Shown one piece after another: positions 1 to 7,362 of a stretch of DNA of 21,244 nt (positions are counted from its first letter, which is position 1; each line of letters begins with the position of its first letter). Under the pieces are notes generated by a model that saw nothing but the letters and a program-made list of their open reading frames with translations, was not told the DNA's origin and did no database searches. This stretch comes from Haloferacaceae archaeon PL-Br10_E2g29 (GTDB lineage: Archaea > Halobacteriota > Halobacteria > Halobacteriales > Haloferacaceae). The position numbers and the translations under genes are program-made. The stretch lies in NCBI GenBank assembly GCA_001563965.1, contig LKMS01000007.1, positions 1-21,244 of the forward strand. The letters are read 5' to 3'.

Positions 1-1316
1 ACGACGTCCAGAACGTCGTCAAACAGATCCAGCGGTCGCTGCTGCAGGCCGACGTCGACGTCTCGCTCGTTATGTCGCTGTCCGAGCAGATCAAAACGCG
101 CGCACTCGAAGAGGAACCACCGGGCGGCACGACGGCCCGCGATCACGTGCTCAAAATCGTCTACGAGGAGCTTGTCGACCTGGTTGGCGAGTCGACCGAA
201 CTCCCGCTCGAACCACAGACGATCATGCTCGCCGGCCTCCAGGGATCGGGAAAAACGACGACGGCCGCCAAAATGGCGTGGTGGTTCTCGAAAAAAGGCC
301 TGCGCCCCGCGGTGATTCAGACCGACACGTTCCGTCCGGGCGCATACGACCAGGCCAAGCAGATGTGCGAGCGCGCGGAGGTGCAGTTCTACGGCGACCC
401 CGATGAGGACGACCCGGTGAAAATCGCGCGCGACGGGATGGCCGCCACCGAGGATGCCGAGATTCACATCGTCGACACCGCCGGACGCCACGCGCTCGAA
501 GACGACCTGATCGACGAAATCGAGGAGATCGAAGCGGCCGCAACGCCCGACGTGAGCCTGCTGGTCCTCGACGCAGCAATCGGGCAGGGTGCAAAGGAAC
601 AGGCCAAGCGCTTCGAGGAGACGATCGGCATTGAGGGCGTCGTCATCACCAAGCTCGACGGGACAGCCAAGGGTGGTGGCGCGCTGACCGCCGTCAACGA
701 GACCGACTCGTCGATCGCGTTCCTCGGTGCGGGTGAGACGGTTCAGGATATCGAGCGCTTCGAGCCCAACAGCTTCATCTCGCGACTGCTCGGCATGGGC
801 GACCTCAAACAGCTCGCCGAGCGGGTCGAGCGGGCGATGGAGGAAACCCAGGCCGACGATGACGACTGGGATCCCGAGAGCATTCTGGAGGGCAGTTTCA
901 CGCTCAAGGACATGCAAAAGCAGATGGAGGCGATGAACAACATGGGCCCGCTCGACCAGATCATGGACATGATTCCGGGGATGGGCGGTGGGCTAATGGA
1001 TCAGTTGCCCGACGACGCGATGGACGTGACCCAAGACCGGATGCGACGCTTCGAAATCGTCATGGATTCGATGACCGACCACGAGCTTGAAGAACCCCGG
1101 TCGATCAGCGCCAAGCAGGTCGAACGCATTGCGCGGGGCTCGGGAACCGACACCGAAACCGTCCAAGAGCTGCTCGAACAACACAAGATGATGGACCGGA
1201 CGCTCAACCAGTTCCAGGGAATGGGCGACGGCGACATGCAGCGGATGATGAAACGGATGCAGCAGGGCGACGGCGGCGGCCTCGGTGGGCTGGGCGGTGG
1301 CGGCGGCATGATGTAA
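1..1316 (+). CDS. srp54: Signal recognition particle 54 kDa protein (SRP54/Ffh), 5'-truncated by window edge
   Basis: SRP54 is the GTPase subunit of the signal recognition particle. It binds 7S RNA and signal sequences and hands ribosomes to FtsY at the membrane. The reading frame is open from base 3, and the 23 residues before the first ATG (base 72) continue the helical N domain, so that ATG is internal and roughly 25-30 N-terminal residues are missing. In visible numbering (437 aa) the G domain shows the P-loop GLQGSGKTT at about 78-86, DTFRPGAYDQ at about 108, DTAGRH at about 158 and TKLDG at about 216. From about residue 318 the Met-rich M domain follows (repeated MxxM, then a signal-sequence and RNA-binding helical part). 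The protein ends in a Gly/Met-rich tail. The identification is certain; only the 5' end is unseen. Confidence 0.97.
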   Translation, partial: DVQNVVKQIQRSLLQADVDVSLVMSLSEQIKTRALEEEPPGGTTARDHVLKIVYEELVDLVGESTELPLEPQTIMLAGLQGSGKTTTAAKMAWWFSKKGLRPAVIQTDTFRPGAYDQAKQMCERAEVQFYGDPDEDDPVKIARDGMAATEDAEIHIVDTAGRHALEDDLIDEIEEIEAAATPDVSLLVLDAAIGQGAKEQAKRFEETIGIEGVVITKLDGTAKGGGALTAVNETDSSIAFLGAGETVQDIERFEPNSFISRLLGMGDLKQLAERVERAMEETQADDDDWDPESILEGSFTLKDMQKQMEAMNNMGPLDQIMDMIPGMGGGLMDQLPDDAMDVTQDRMRRFEIVMDSMTDHELEEPRSISAKQVERIARGSGTDTETVQELLEQHKMMDRTLNQFQGMGDGDMQRMMKRMQQGDGGGLGGLGGGGGMM

Positions 1317-1607
1317 GCCGGTGATGGTGAATCGCCGGAGATCCGTTACTCAGTAATGAGCGTCCACCCGAAACGGTTTCTAAGTGCGTCAACAAACGCC
1401 TGCGGAGCGGGAACTACTGTTTGCGGGACCGACAGCGAGTGACACTGAGTTCACCGTTGATAACGGCCGCGCGGTCGCTCATAGGCGGGATAGACGCCGT
1501 CGTACCAGTGAGCGAGGAACGTGGAAACACGCCGGGGTTCCGTCGGATGACAAGCATACAAGCAGCGTGACCGACGGAATTTTGTCGGCCGCGACCGGAC
1601 AGAAGCT
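1317..1607. other. Intergenic stretch between srp54 and the Gate protein
   Basis: These 291 bases hold no convincing gene; the short open frames lack haloarchaeal acidic composition. An 11-bp palindrome (TTACT-C-AGTAA, 1346-1356) lies just after srp54, without a T-tract. The only promoter-like element is the AT patch at about 1578-1584 listed separately. Confidence 0.5.
1571..1588 (+). promoter_or_regulatory. TATA-like element inside an inverted repeat, upstream of the Gate protein gene
   Basis: CCGAC (1571-1575) and GTCGG (1584-1588) form a perfect 5-bp inverted repeat around GGAATTTT. The AT core is centred about 25 nt before the GTG at 1608, so transcription would start at or next to the start codon (leaderless). 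A repressor bound to the repeat would block TBP, but no regulator is identified. Confidence 0.4.
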
Positions 1608-2585
1608 GTGCAGGCCGCAGTCGTCCTCTCGTCAGTCACCGAGGCGCTCATCGACGTGCTTCCCCGGGTCGCTCAAATCGCACTCGTCGTCGCGGTGGCC
1701 GTCTACATCGCGAACGTCGCCGTCGCGTTCGGCCTCGTCGAGAAGATTGCACTCCTCTCGCGGCCGCTGACCGGCCCGGCAAACCTCCCCGACGAGGTCG
1801 GAACCGCAATTTTGACAACAACCGCCTCAACAACCGCGGGGTATGCGATGTTGGCCGACCTTCGCGAGTCGGGCTATCTCGACGATACGGCCACGCTCGT
1901 TGCGGTCATTATGAACACGTTCTTTGGGTTTACACAGCACGTGTTTACCTACTACATTCCCGTGTTGATCCCGATTTTGGGGCTTCGCGTTGGCGTGATG
2001 TACGTCAGTGCACGAGCGTTGATCGCGCTGGCGATCACGCTCACCGGAATCGCGATCGGCGCGCTGGTTCTCTCGGACCGCAACGTTGATTTCGACGTTC
2101 AACTCGATCCCGATGCGCTCACCGATGAAGAACAGACGCCACGACACCGACTCCGTGCCGCGTGGGATCGAACGTGGCCGACGCTTCGGCGACTCCTACC
2201 ACGGCTTGCGGTCGTCTACACGCTCGTGACGGTGCTCGTCACCCAGTACGATCTCGACGCCATCACGGGCTCTGCGGATCCGCTGGCCGAACTGGTTGGC
2301 TTGCCCGCGGCCGCCGTTCCCGTGATCGTCGTCTACACGTTCGATACGACCGCCGGGGCGGCGACGATCGCCCCGCTGTTGGCCGACACGTTCACGCCGC
2401 GACAGGCGGTGGCAACGCTGCTTATCGGCAGCATCATCTCGTTTGCCGTCTCGACGTTCAAACGGTCGATTCCGTTTCAGTACGGCATCTGGGGCGCGGA
2501 GTTCGGGACGAAAGTGATCGTGGTCAACACGGTGTTGAAAATTGTGTTTATTAGTGTCACGGTTGTCGCACTGCTCGCATTCTGA
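1608..2585 (+). CDS. Nucleoside-recognition (Gate) domain integral membrane protein
   Basis: A 325-aa polytopic membrane protein starting at GTG. It resembles the archaeal 'nucleoside recognition' Gate-domain proteins related to SpmA/SpmB and the gate of concentrative nucleoside transporters; substrate and mechanism are not established for the haloarchaeal members. It looks like two homologous halves. Residues about 60-150 (TTTASTTAGYAML, then a long hydrophobic stretch with a Tyr/Pro-rich YYIPVLIP) align by eye with about 240-325 (VYTFDTTAGAATI, then RSIPFQYGIWG). They are separated by a charged cytoplasmic linker at about 155-195. The TATA-like element 25 nt upstream and absence of a ribosome binding site support a leaderless GTG start. 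It follows srp54 in the same direction, with its own promoter likely. Family assignment is good; function is uncertain. Confidence 0.85.
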   Translation: MQAAVVLSSVTEALIDVLPRVAQIALVVAVAVYIANVAVAFGLVEKIALLSRPLTGPANLPDEVGTAILTTTASTTAGYAMLADLRESGYLDDTATLVAVIMNTFFGFTQHVFTYYIPVLIPILGLRVGVMYVSARALIALAITLTGIAIGALVLSDRNVDFDVQLDPDALTDEEQTPRHRLRAAWDRTWPTLRRLLPRLAVVYTLVTVLVTQYDLDAITGSADPLAELVGLPAAAVPVIVVYTFDTTAGAATIAPLLADTFTPRQAVATLLIGSIISFAVSTFKRSIPFQYGIWGAEFGTKVIVVNTVLKIVFISVTVVALLAF

Positions 2586-2647
2586 TTCCTCGGAGAACAA
2601 TCGAGAACCGGAGCCAGTACGTTCATATACACACCAATCCGCCCAAC

Positions 2648-2660
2648 TGTGGTGACCACA
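2648..2660. repeat. 13-bp perfect palindrome upstream of tfb
   Basis: TGTGGT and ACCACA flank a single central G. It lies between the Gate protein stop (2585) and the tfb TATA box (2726), too far upstream to be the core promoter. It could be an operator or activator site, or the stem of a 3' hairpin of the preceding transcript; there is no T-tract. Confidence 0.4.
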
Positions 2661-2725
2661 CACATCGAATTGGAGCCAACAGGCGCTCCGTGTCTGGGTT
2701 TCGCCAGCAGCCACTTACAGACATC

Positions 2726-2733
2726 TTTATATA
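2726..2733 (+). promoter_or_regulatory. TATA box of tfb (first of two candidates)
   Basis: TTTATATA is a near-ideal archaeal TATA box. It predicts a transcript start near 2755 and a leader of about 60 nt. A second weaker element, TTCTTTTATC at 2772-2781, would give a start near 2802 with a leader of about 14 nt. Two alternative promoters are possible for this general transcription factor gene. Confidence 0.6.
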
Positions 2734-2815
2734 CTTCCGGTGATTACTTATTGTTAGGGCGCACCCAACCGTTCTTTTATCTTTCTGTCGGCAACGGGGG
2801 CATCCGGAAACCATC

Positions 2816-3796
2816 ATGAGTGAAAGCGAAACCAGAATCCGAAGCTACGGCAGACGAACCGAGAAGGAAACAGCCGACGAGCAGTCGGCCGACGAGACGA
2901 CACGCTGTCCGGAGTGTAGCGGCCAGCTCGTCACCGACGACGAACACGGCGAAACGGTTTGTGTCGACTGCGGACTCGTTGTCGAAGAGGACGCTGTCGA
3001 CCGCGGCCCCGAGTGGCGCGCCTTCGACAGCGCCGAGCGCAACTCGAAATCCCGTGTCGGTGCACCAACGACGAAGATGATGCACGACAAGGGGCTGAGC
3101 ACCAACATCGGCTGGCAGAACCGTGACGCCTACGGGAAGGCACTCAGCGCGAACCAGCGCCGCCAGATGCAGCGGCTTCGCACGTGGAACGAGCGGTTCC
3201 GCACGCGCGACAGCAAAGAACGCAACCTCAAACAGGCGCTCGGCGAAATCGACCGCATGGCCAGCGCGCTCGGTCTCCCAAAGGCCGTCCGCGAAACCGC
3301 GTCGGTCATCTACCGCCGCGCGCTCGACGAGGACCTCCTTCCGGGGCGCTCGATCGAGGGTGTCGCCACCGCGTCACTGTACGCGGCGGCTCGTCAGCTG
3401 GGCAACCCACGCAGCCTCGACGAGTTTACCGCCGTCTCGCGGGTCGACAAAATGGAGATGACGCGAACCTACCGCTACGTTGTTCGCGAACTCAAACTCG
3501 AGGTCAAGCCCGCCGACCCCGAACAGTACGTGCCACGGTTCGTCTCACGACTCGAACTGAACGACGAGGTCGAGCGCCAAGCGCGCTCGCTGCTCCGCGG
3601 CGCGAAAGACGCCGGCATCACGAGCGGAAAATCGCCGGTCGGCCTCGCCGCCGCCGCGGTGTACGCCGCGGCGTTGCTCACCAATCAGAAGGTCACCCAG
3701 AGCCAGGTCGGCGAAGTCGCCGACATCTCGGAAGTCACCATCCGCAACCGGTACAAGGAGCTGCTCGAAGTCGACCACGACGAACGGCGCAACTGA
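2816..3796 (+). CDS. tfb: Transcription initiation factor TFB (TFIIB homologue)
   Basis: TFB joins TBP on the promoter, reads the BRE beside the TATA box and recruits RNA polymerase. The 326-aa protein has the standard layout: an N-terminal zinc ribbon with Cys31, Cys34, Cys49 and Cys52, a B-reader/linker region at about 60-110, and two cyclin-like repeats at about 125-215 and 225-318. The second repeat carries the BRE-contacting helix-turn-helix (VTQSQVGEVADISEVTIRNR). Length is normal for the family. Haloarchaea carry several tfb paralogues, so the number cannot be assigned. The ATG at 2816 has no clear Shine-Dalgarno but is the only start giving the acidic N-terminus typical of haloarchaeal TFBs. 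The gene has a strong TATA box and an upstream palindrome. Confidence 0.97.
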   Translation: MSESETRIRSYGRRTEKETADEQSADETTRCPECSGQLVTDDEHGETVCVDCGLVVEEDAVDRGPEWRAFDSAERNSKSRVGAPTTKMMHDKGLSTNIGWQNRDAYGKALSANQRRQMQRLRTWNERFRTRDSKERNLKQALGEIDRMASALGLPKAVRETASVIYRRALDEDLLPGRSIEGVATASLYAAARQLGNPRSLDEFTAVSRVDKMEMTRTYRYVVRELKLEVKPADPEQYVPRFVSRLELNDEVERQARSLLRGAKDAGITSGKSPVGLAAAAVYAAALLTNQKVTQSQVGEVADISEVTIRNRYKELLEVDHDERRN

Positions 3797-3861
3797 AACG
3801 AACGCAAAACTGTCAGTGGGCGTAAAAAATGAGCCGGATGACCTTCATGGATTGTGATGCA

Positions 3862-3895
3862 AAATCGGCCGATTTCGGCCATGAGGCGGCCGAAA
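3862..3895 (+). terminator. Overlapping hairpins after tfb
   Basis: A 14-bp palindrome (AAATCGG/CCGATTT, 3862-3875) overlaps a second hairpin with an 8-bp perfect stem (TTTCGGCC 3873-3880, GGCCGAAA 3888-3895) and a 7-nt loop. They share bases and cannot both form. A short A-run follows instead of a T-tract. It may terminate or stabilise the tfb 3' end, or act as a protein-binding site ahead of the UPF0058 gene. Confidence 0.4.
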
Positions 3896-3930
3896 ACGAC
3901 CGGTGAGTGCTAGCGTGTATCAGGATAGTA

Positions 3931-3936
3931 CTATAA
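3931..3936 (+). promoter_or_regulatory. TATA-like element of the UPF0058 gene
   Basis: CTATAA is centred about 24 nt before the ATG at 3958, predicting a leaderless mRNA that begins at that ATG. This favours 3958 over the in-frame ATG at 3964. Confidence 0.5.
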
Positions 3937-3957
3937 CCCTCCGGTCGTTACCGTTGG

Positions 3958-4197
3958 ATGCTCATGAAAAAGCAGGAGCTCATCCACCTACACGGCCTGC
4001 TTGCCGAAGTACGTACGCAGTGTGAGATGTGGGAAGGCGAATTCGACCTCACAGCGTACGAATCACTTGGCATCAAGCCGACATCGATCCACAAATCGAA
4101 GACCGATCACAAAGCAGCTGTTTTCAAACTCGCGAAGGGAATCACGTCCTCAATGGCCGAGGCCGAATCCGAACCGCTGGCACCCAACGCGGACTAA
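3958..4197 (+). CDS. UPF0058 family protein
   Basis: A 79-aa soluble protein matching the archaeal UPF0058 family, whose role is unknown. The characteristic start is present (MKKQELIHLHGLLAEVR), followed by a helical region with a single Cys and several His residues (HLH, HKSKTDHK) and a short acidic C-terminus. Two in-frame ATGs occur (3958 and 3964); the first fits the TATA position. Its terminator-like hairpin sits directly on the stop codon and it is convergent with the zinc transporter operon. It is monocistronic by spacing. Family assignment is firm; a metal- or nucleic-acid-related role would be speculation. Confidence 0.85.
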   Translation: MLMKKQELIHLHGLLAEVRTQCEMWEGEFDLTAYESLGIKPTSIHKSKTDHKAAVFKLAKGITSSMAEAESEPLAPNAD

Positions 4198-4214
4198 ACA
4201 CGTTCGATCGTGTT
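4197..4214 (+). terminator. Hairpin at the stop of the UPF0058 gene
   Basis: AACACG (4197-4202) and CGTGTT (4209-4214) form a perfect 6-bp stem with a 6-nt loop, followed by TCTCC. Its position directly at the stop codon suggests a transcription end signal, although haloarchaeal terminators are poorly predictable. Confidence 0.45.
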
Positions 4215-4277
4215 CTCCAGCTCGCTCTCCTCGTGAGCGGCTGCGCGTTCTCACAACTACGAGATGGTCAGAGACAG

Positions 4278-4294
4278 TCGCTGTTCGACAGCGA
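4278..4294 (-). terminator. Hairpin just downstream of the zinc transporter operon
   Basis: TCGCTG (4278-4283) and CAGCGA (4289-4294) form a perfect 6-bp stem with a 5-nt loop. It starts only 3 nt after the permease stop codon on the minus strand, where an operon terminator is expected. The 100-bp convergent gap (4198-4297) otherwise holds nothing recognisable. Confidence 0.45.
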
Positions 4295-4297
4295 AAT

Positions 4298-5386
4298 TTA
4301 CTGTCGAGCCGACACGAGCAGGTAAATCCCGACGATTCCAACAGTAACGAGTCCGCCGAGCACAACACTTGTGAGATAGATCGGAACGAGAACCGACCCC
4401 AGCAAGAGTATCGCGCCGACTGTCGGGTTCCAGACGTAGACGAGCGCCCAGAGATACACCACAATCGCGGTCAGAATGATCATCGCGCCGGTTGCGATGT
4501 TCCAGACGTAGGACAGAATGATCCCGCCGAAGATCGCAACCTGGCCGATGCCAACCGAGAGAGCCATGCCGCGGTTAAATCCGGAGGTCAGCTGCATCGC
4601 CGCTGCGACCGGGATGACGAGCATACCGGCAACCAAAATCGCCCCGAGAATCTGCATGGCGGCGACAACGACGAGCGCAGTCAACACGATCAACAGCGTA
4701 TCGTAGAACCAGACGTTGAGTCGGGCGAGTCGCGCAGCCTCGCGGTCAAACGTAATGAAGAGAAGCTGTTTGTGCGTGAGTCCGACAGTCAGCCCGACGA
4801 GGAGGGTCAGCGCAACCATCAGCTGGACGTTCTCGAACGGGACGAAGAGGATATCACCGAACAGATAGCTCTCGACGCGCGTGCTAAACACGACACCGTA
4901 CGAGATGATGGCGATACCGAGCGCGAAGCCGCCGGTGAGCATGATTGCAATCGGGACGTCGGCGTAGCCCTCAGTTCTGACGGCAATGTACTGCATTCCA
5001 AGCGCGGCAATCGCGGCCGCAACGAGCGCAAACACCAGCGGATAATCGAACGACGGCACCGCCGCACCAATAAAGAGACCGATGGCAACCCCCCCAAACG
5101 CCGTGTGCGCAAGCGCTTCGCCGATCAGCGCCATCTGACGGTTGACGAGATAGAGGCCGACGACGGGCGCGGCCACGCCGATGAGCGCGCCCGCGGTGAA
5201 CCCGCGCTGGAGGAAGTTGCTACAGACCAACCACGCGTCGATTGTGTTGCAGGTCGAATCCCAAAACAGCCCGTACAGCGGCGGAAATCCCCAAAAAATG
5301 AACGCCGCAAAGGCGACCAGCGTGAGTGGAATCCCAACGCCAAACAGGACGCGTTGTCGACGCGGCGAGACGGTCTCGACGGCCAC
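4298..5386 (-). CDS. ABC-3 family metal (zinc/manganese) transporter permease
   Basis: Membrane channel subunit of a ZnuB/TroC-type importer for divalent metal. The start is GTG at 5386, one base after the stop of the ATPase gene, with a GGGAGG ribosome-binding motif 7 nt before it; an upstream ATG at 5482 would give a basic, non-conserved extension overlapping the ATPase. The 362-aa product has about nine hydrophobic spans. These include the family's conserved region RQMALIGEALAHTAFGGVAIG near residues 83-102. At 362 aa it is longer than most family members (about 280). The extra part is an N-terminal membrane span plus a loop with Cys46 and Cys55. It is the last gene of the operon. Zinc is favoured over manganese from the binding protein's ligands. 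Confidence 0.9.
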   Translation of the reverse strand: MAVETVSPRRQRVLFGVGIPLTLVAFAAFIFWGFPPLYGLFWDSTCNTIDAWLVCSNFLQRGFTAGALIGVAAPVVGLYLVNRQMALIGEALAHTAFGGVAIGLFIGAAVPSFDYPLVFALVAAAIAALGMQYIAVRTEGYADVPIAIMLTGGFALGIAIISYGVVFSTRVESYLFGDILFVPFENVQLMVALTLLVGLTVGLTHKQLLFITFDREAARLARLNVWFYDTLLIVLTALVVVAAMQILGAILVAGMLVIPVAAAMQLTSGFNRGMALSVGIGQVAIFGGIILSYVWNIATGAMIILTAIVVYLWALVYVWNPTVGAILLLGSVLVPIYLTSVVLGGLVTVGIVGIYLLVSARQ

Positions 5387-5387
5387 G

Positions 5388-6140
5388 TTAGGCCCTCCCG
5401 CCGAGTTGGCCGGGAGCCAGCCCGTGCGTCGAGTTGAACACGCGTTCGAGCGCGCCGCTTTCGAGGAACTGCTGGGTTTCACAGTGTTCGTACAACTTGC
5501 CGTCGAGACAGGCCATCATGTTGGCATGGTCGATGACGACGCCGATGTCGTGTTCGATCAGGACGATGGTCATGCCGTCCTCGTTGAGTTCGCCAAGCAG
5601 ATCATAAAACGCCTCGACTGAGTCGGCGTCGACGCCGACGGTTGGCTCGTCGAGCGCAAGGAGGTCGGCCTCGCTGGCAAGCGCGCGGGCGATGTAGGTT
5701 CGTTGTTTTTGCCCGCCAGAGAGTCGGCTGATTTTTCGATCCGCAAGGTCGCTGATGCCGACCGTTTCGAGCGCCTCGTCGACGAGCCTGCCATCGGTCT
5801 CCGACAGCGGCATGAGCCCGGCGTGGGCGTACCGACCCATGCGGACGACTTCCCGGACGGTGACCGGCATCATCGTGTCGGCCTCGGTTGACTGCTGGGC
5901 GACGTACGCGAGCCGAGTGCCCTGTTTGTACTTGTCAGCGCGGGTTCCATACAGCTCAATCCGCCCGGAGTCGGGTTTTTTTAACCCGAGCATGAGCTGT
6001 AAGAGCGTTGTTTTCCCCGAGCCGTTTGGCCCAATCAGTCCCAGGAAATCGCCGTCTTCGACGGTCATCGAGATGTTGTTGAGCACCGGCTGCTCGTCGT
6101 AGGCAAACGAGACGTTCTCAACGGTGATTGGGGGAGTCAT
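5388..6140 (-). CDS. ABC transporter ATP-binding protein (zinc/manganese import)
   Basis: Cytoplasmic ATPase that powers the adjacent permease. From the ATG at 6140 it is 250 aa, with Walker A GPNGSGKT (37-44), Q-loop near 82, signature LSGGQKQR (140-147), Walker B LLALDEP (160-166) and the switch His in IEHD (195-198). The C-terminus ends in STHGLAPGQLGGRA. An in-frame ATG at 6194 would add 18 basic residues of non-family sequence and leave only 8 bp to the preceding gene. I prefer 6140 because homology begins at ITVENVSFAY, but the upstream start cannot be excluded. The stop and the permease GTG are separated by one base, implying translational coupling. Confidence 0.92.
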   Translation of the reverse strand: MTPPITVENVSFAYDEQPVLNNISMTVEDGDFLGLIGPNGSGKTTLLQLMLGLKKPDSGRIELYGTRADKYKQGTRLAYVAQQSTEADTMMPVTVREVVRMGRYAHAGLMPLSETDGRLVDEALETVGISDLADRKISRLSGGQKQRTYIARALASEADLLALDEPTVGVDADSVEAFYDLLGELNEDGMTIVLIEHDIGVVIDHANMMACLDGKLYEHCETQQFLESGALERVFNSTHGLAPGQLGGRA

Positions 6141-6202
6141 TTGGCCACTGAAGTGGATGTCCGCGGTTGTTCGACTCTTCGTCCGAGGATACAAATCCCC
6201 TG

Positions 6203-7198
6203 TTATTCGGCGCGGAGCGCGGTCTCGACCGATGGGAGGTTGATCTGGCGGAAGTGCTCGATGTAGCCCCAGTCGGGTTCCATCTGGACTGAGTCGTCGA
6301 TATCTGGACTGCCGTCGATCTGGGTTTCGACCGGTGACAGCGGGAGAATATCCGCATCGGTGTCCTCAGCGAGCGTTTCGGCGAGTCGTGCGTCCTCGCC
6401 CACGTCATAGAGAATGTGACCGATGTCAAACTCCGCAATTAGGTTTTCGATTTCTTGAACATCGCGCGTCGAGGCTTGATCGTCCGGCGAGGTGCCGATT
6501 GGCGAGAAAATTTCAATCCCGTAGCGCCGGTTCCACCACTGGAACGAGTCGTGGGTGCCGACGACGAGTTGGTTCAGCTCCGCGCGGTCGACGATTGCCT
6601 GGAACTCCTCGTCGAGTTCGTCGAGCTCCTCGTTGAACGCCGCAGCATTGGCCCGGTACTCGTCTTCGTGGTCGGGGTCGAGTTCGGCGAGCCCGTCGGC
6701 GATGTTGTCAACACCGTCCTGACAGACGATGGGATCCATCCACCAGTGTTCGTCGTTGTCCTCGGCGGGGCTGTCGAAGAACTCGATGCCCTCGGAGGCC
6801 TCGATAACGAGCGTGTCTCCGTCGGCTTCGAGACTGTCTGCGGCGTCGTCCTGCCAGCTTGAAAAGTCGCGAAGGTAGACGAAGCCGTCGGCCGTATCGA
6901 GGTCCTCGACCGTACTGGCATCGGGGTTCCAGTCGTGGCCGTGTTGGCCGACCGGCACGAGGTCGATGGCGTTGAGACGGTCGCCGGCGACCTGCCGGAC
7001 GAAATCCCAGACCGCCGGCATTGTCGCGAAGACGGAGAGTTCGGCATCCGGGTTGCTTCCGCTGTTGCCGGCTGCTTGGGTGGGATCGTCGCCGAGACAG
7101 CCGGCCAACCCAACCGTGGCGAGGCTGCCTGCACCGATCGTAAACCGCCGTCGTGAGAGATGTTGTGAACGAGTCTGTTCTGCGCGCGCTCTTGTCAT
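6203..7198 (-). CDS. Zinc-type substrate-binding lipoprotein (ZnuA-like), Tat-exported
   Basis: Extracellular metal-binding protein that feeds the importer downstream. The N-terminus has a twin-arginine motif (SRRRFTIG, 15-22) and lipobox LAGC with Cys34, so it is probably exported folded through Tat and lipid-anchored. Likely metal ligands are His88 (in GQHGHDWNP), His151 (in DEHWWMDP), His216 (in GTHDSFQWW) and an acidic residue near 265-268. A His at the third position is typical of zinc-binding members, whereas manganese members usually have Glu. The His-rich loop of some ZnuA proteins is replaced by acidic sequence. First gene of a three-gene operon; an AT-rich promoter with an inverted repeat precedes it. 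Confidence 0.9.
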   Translation of the reverse strand: MTRARAEQTRSQHLSRRRFTIGAGSLATVGLAGCLGDDPTQAAGNSGSNPDAELSVFATMPAVWDFVRQVAGDRLNAIDLVPVGQHGHDWNPDASTVEDLDTADGFVYLRDFSSWQDDAADSLEADGDTLVIEASEGIEFFDSPAEDNDEHWWMDPIVCQDGVDNIADGLAELDPDHEDEYRANAAAFNEELDELDEEFQAIVDRAELNQLVVGTHDSFQWWNRRYGIEIFSPIGTSPDDQASTRDVQEIENLIAEFDIGHILYDVGEDARLAETLAEDTDADILPLSPVETQIDGSPDIDDSVQMEPDWGYIEHFRQINLPSVETALRAE

Positions 7199-7220
7199 TA
7201 GTCGTCTATTCGTTCCTCCA

Positions 7221-7266
7221 GCATATTAAGTTTGGGAAAACAAATTAATAAGTTAGAGTTGTCTAA
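7221..7266 (-). promoter_or_regulatory. Promoter and candidate metalloregulator operator of the zinc transporter operon
   Basis: An AT-rich island holds two TATA-like elements reading on the minus strand (ACTTAATATG, 7231-7222, and CTTATTAATTTG, 7252-7241). The inverted repeat TTAGA-GTTG-TCTAA at 7253-7266 abuts the upstream one. The nearer TATA would give a nearly leaderless mRNA. A GGAGG at 7219-7215 lies 16 nt before the ATG, rather far for a ribosome binding site. The repeat resembles sites of DtxR/MntR-type metal repressors in form; this is inference from position and symmetry. Confidence 0.5.
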
Positions 7267-7362
7267 TTATTTGTTGTGGGTCGGTTCGCCGTGAGAAACA
7301 GATTGCCACCGCTCGGAGACGGAAGCCTTAGCTACCACCTAGTTGTATCGGTTCGTTGTACC

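Noticed and set aside
1255..1316. Gly-rich repeat DNA at the srp54 3' end as a microsatellite
   Set aside because: It encodes the Gly/Met-rich tail normal for archaeal SRP54 and is not a regular tandem repeat.
1384..1770. 128-codon frame in the srp54-Gate gap
   Set aside because: Overlaps the Gate gene out of frame and is Ser/Arg-rich; not acidic like true haloarchaeal proteins.
4001..5437. 478-codon plus-strand open frame
   Set aside because: Antisense of the ABC permease; Arg/Asn-rich low-information sequence, no family motif, while the minus strand encodes a clear transporter.
5387..5482. Extended ATG start for the ABC permease
   Set aside because: It would overlap the ATPase gene by 95 nt and add basic residues; the GTG at 5386 has a good ribosome binding site and fits the operon junction.
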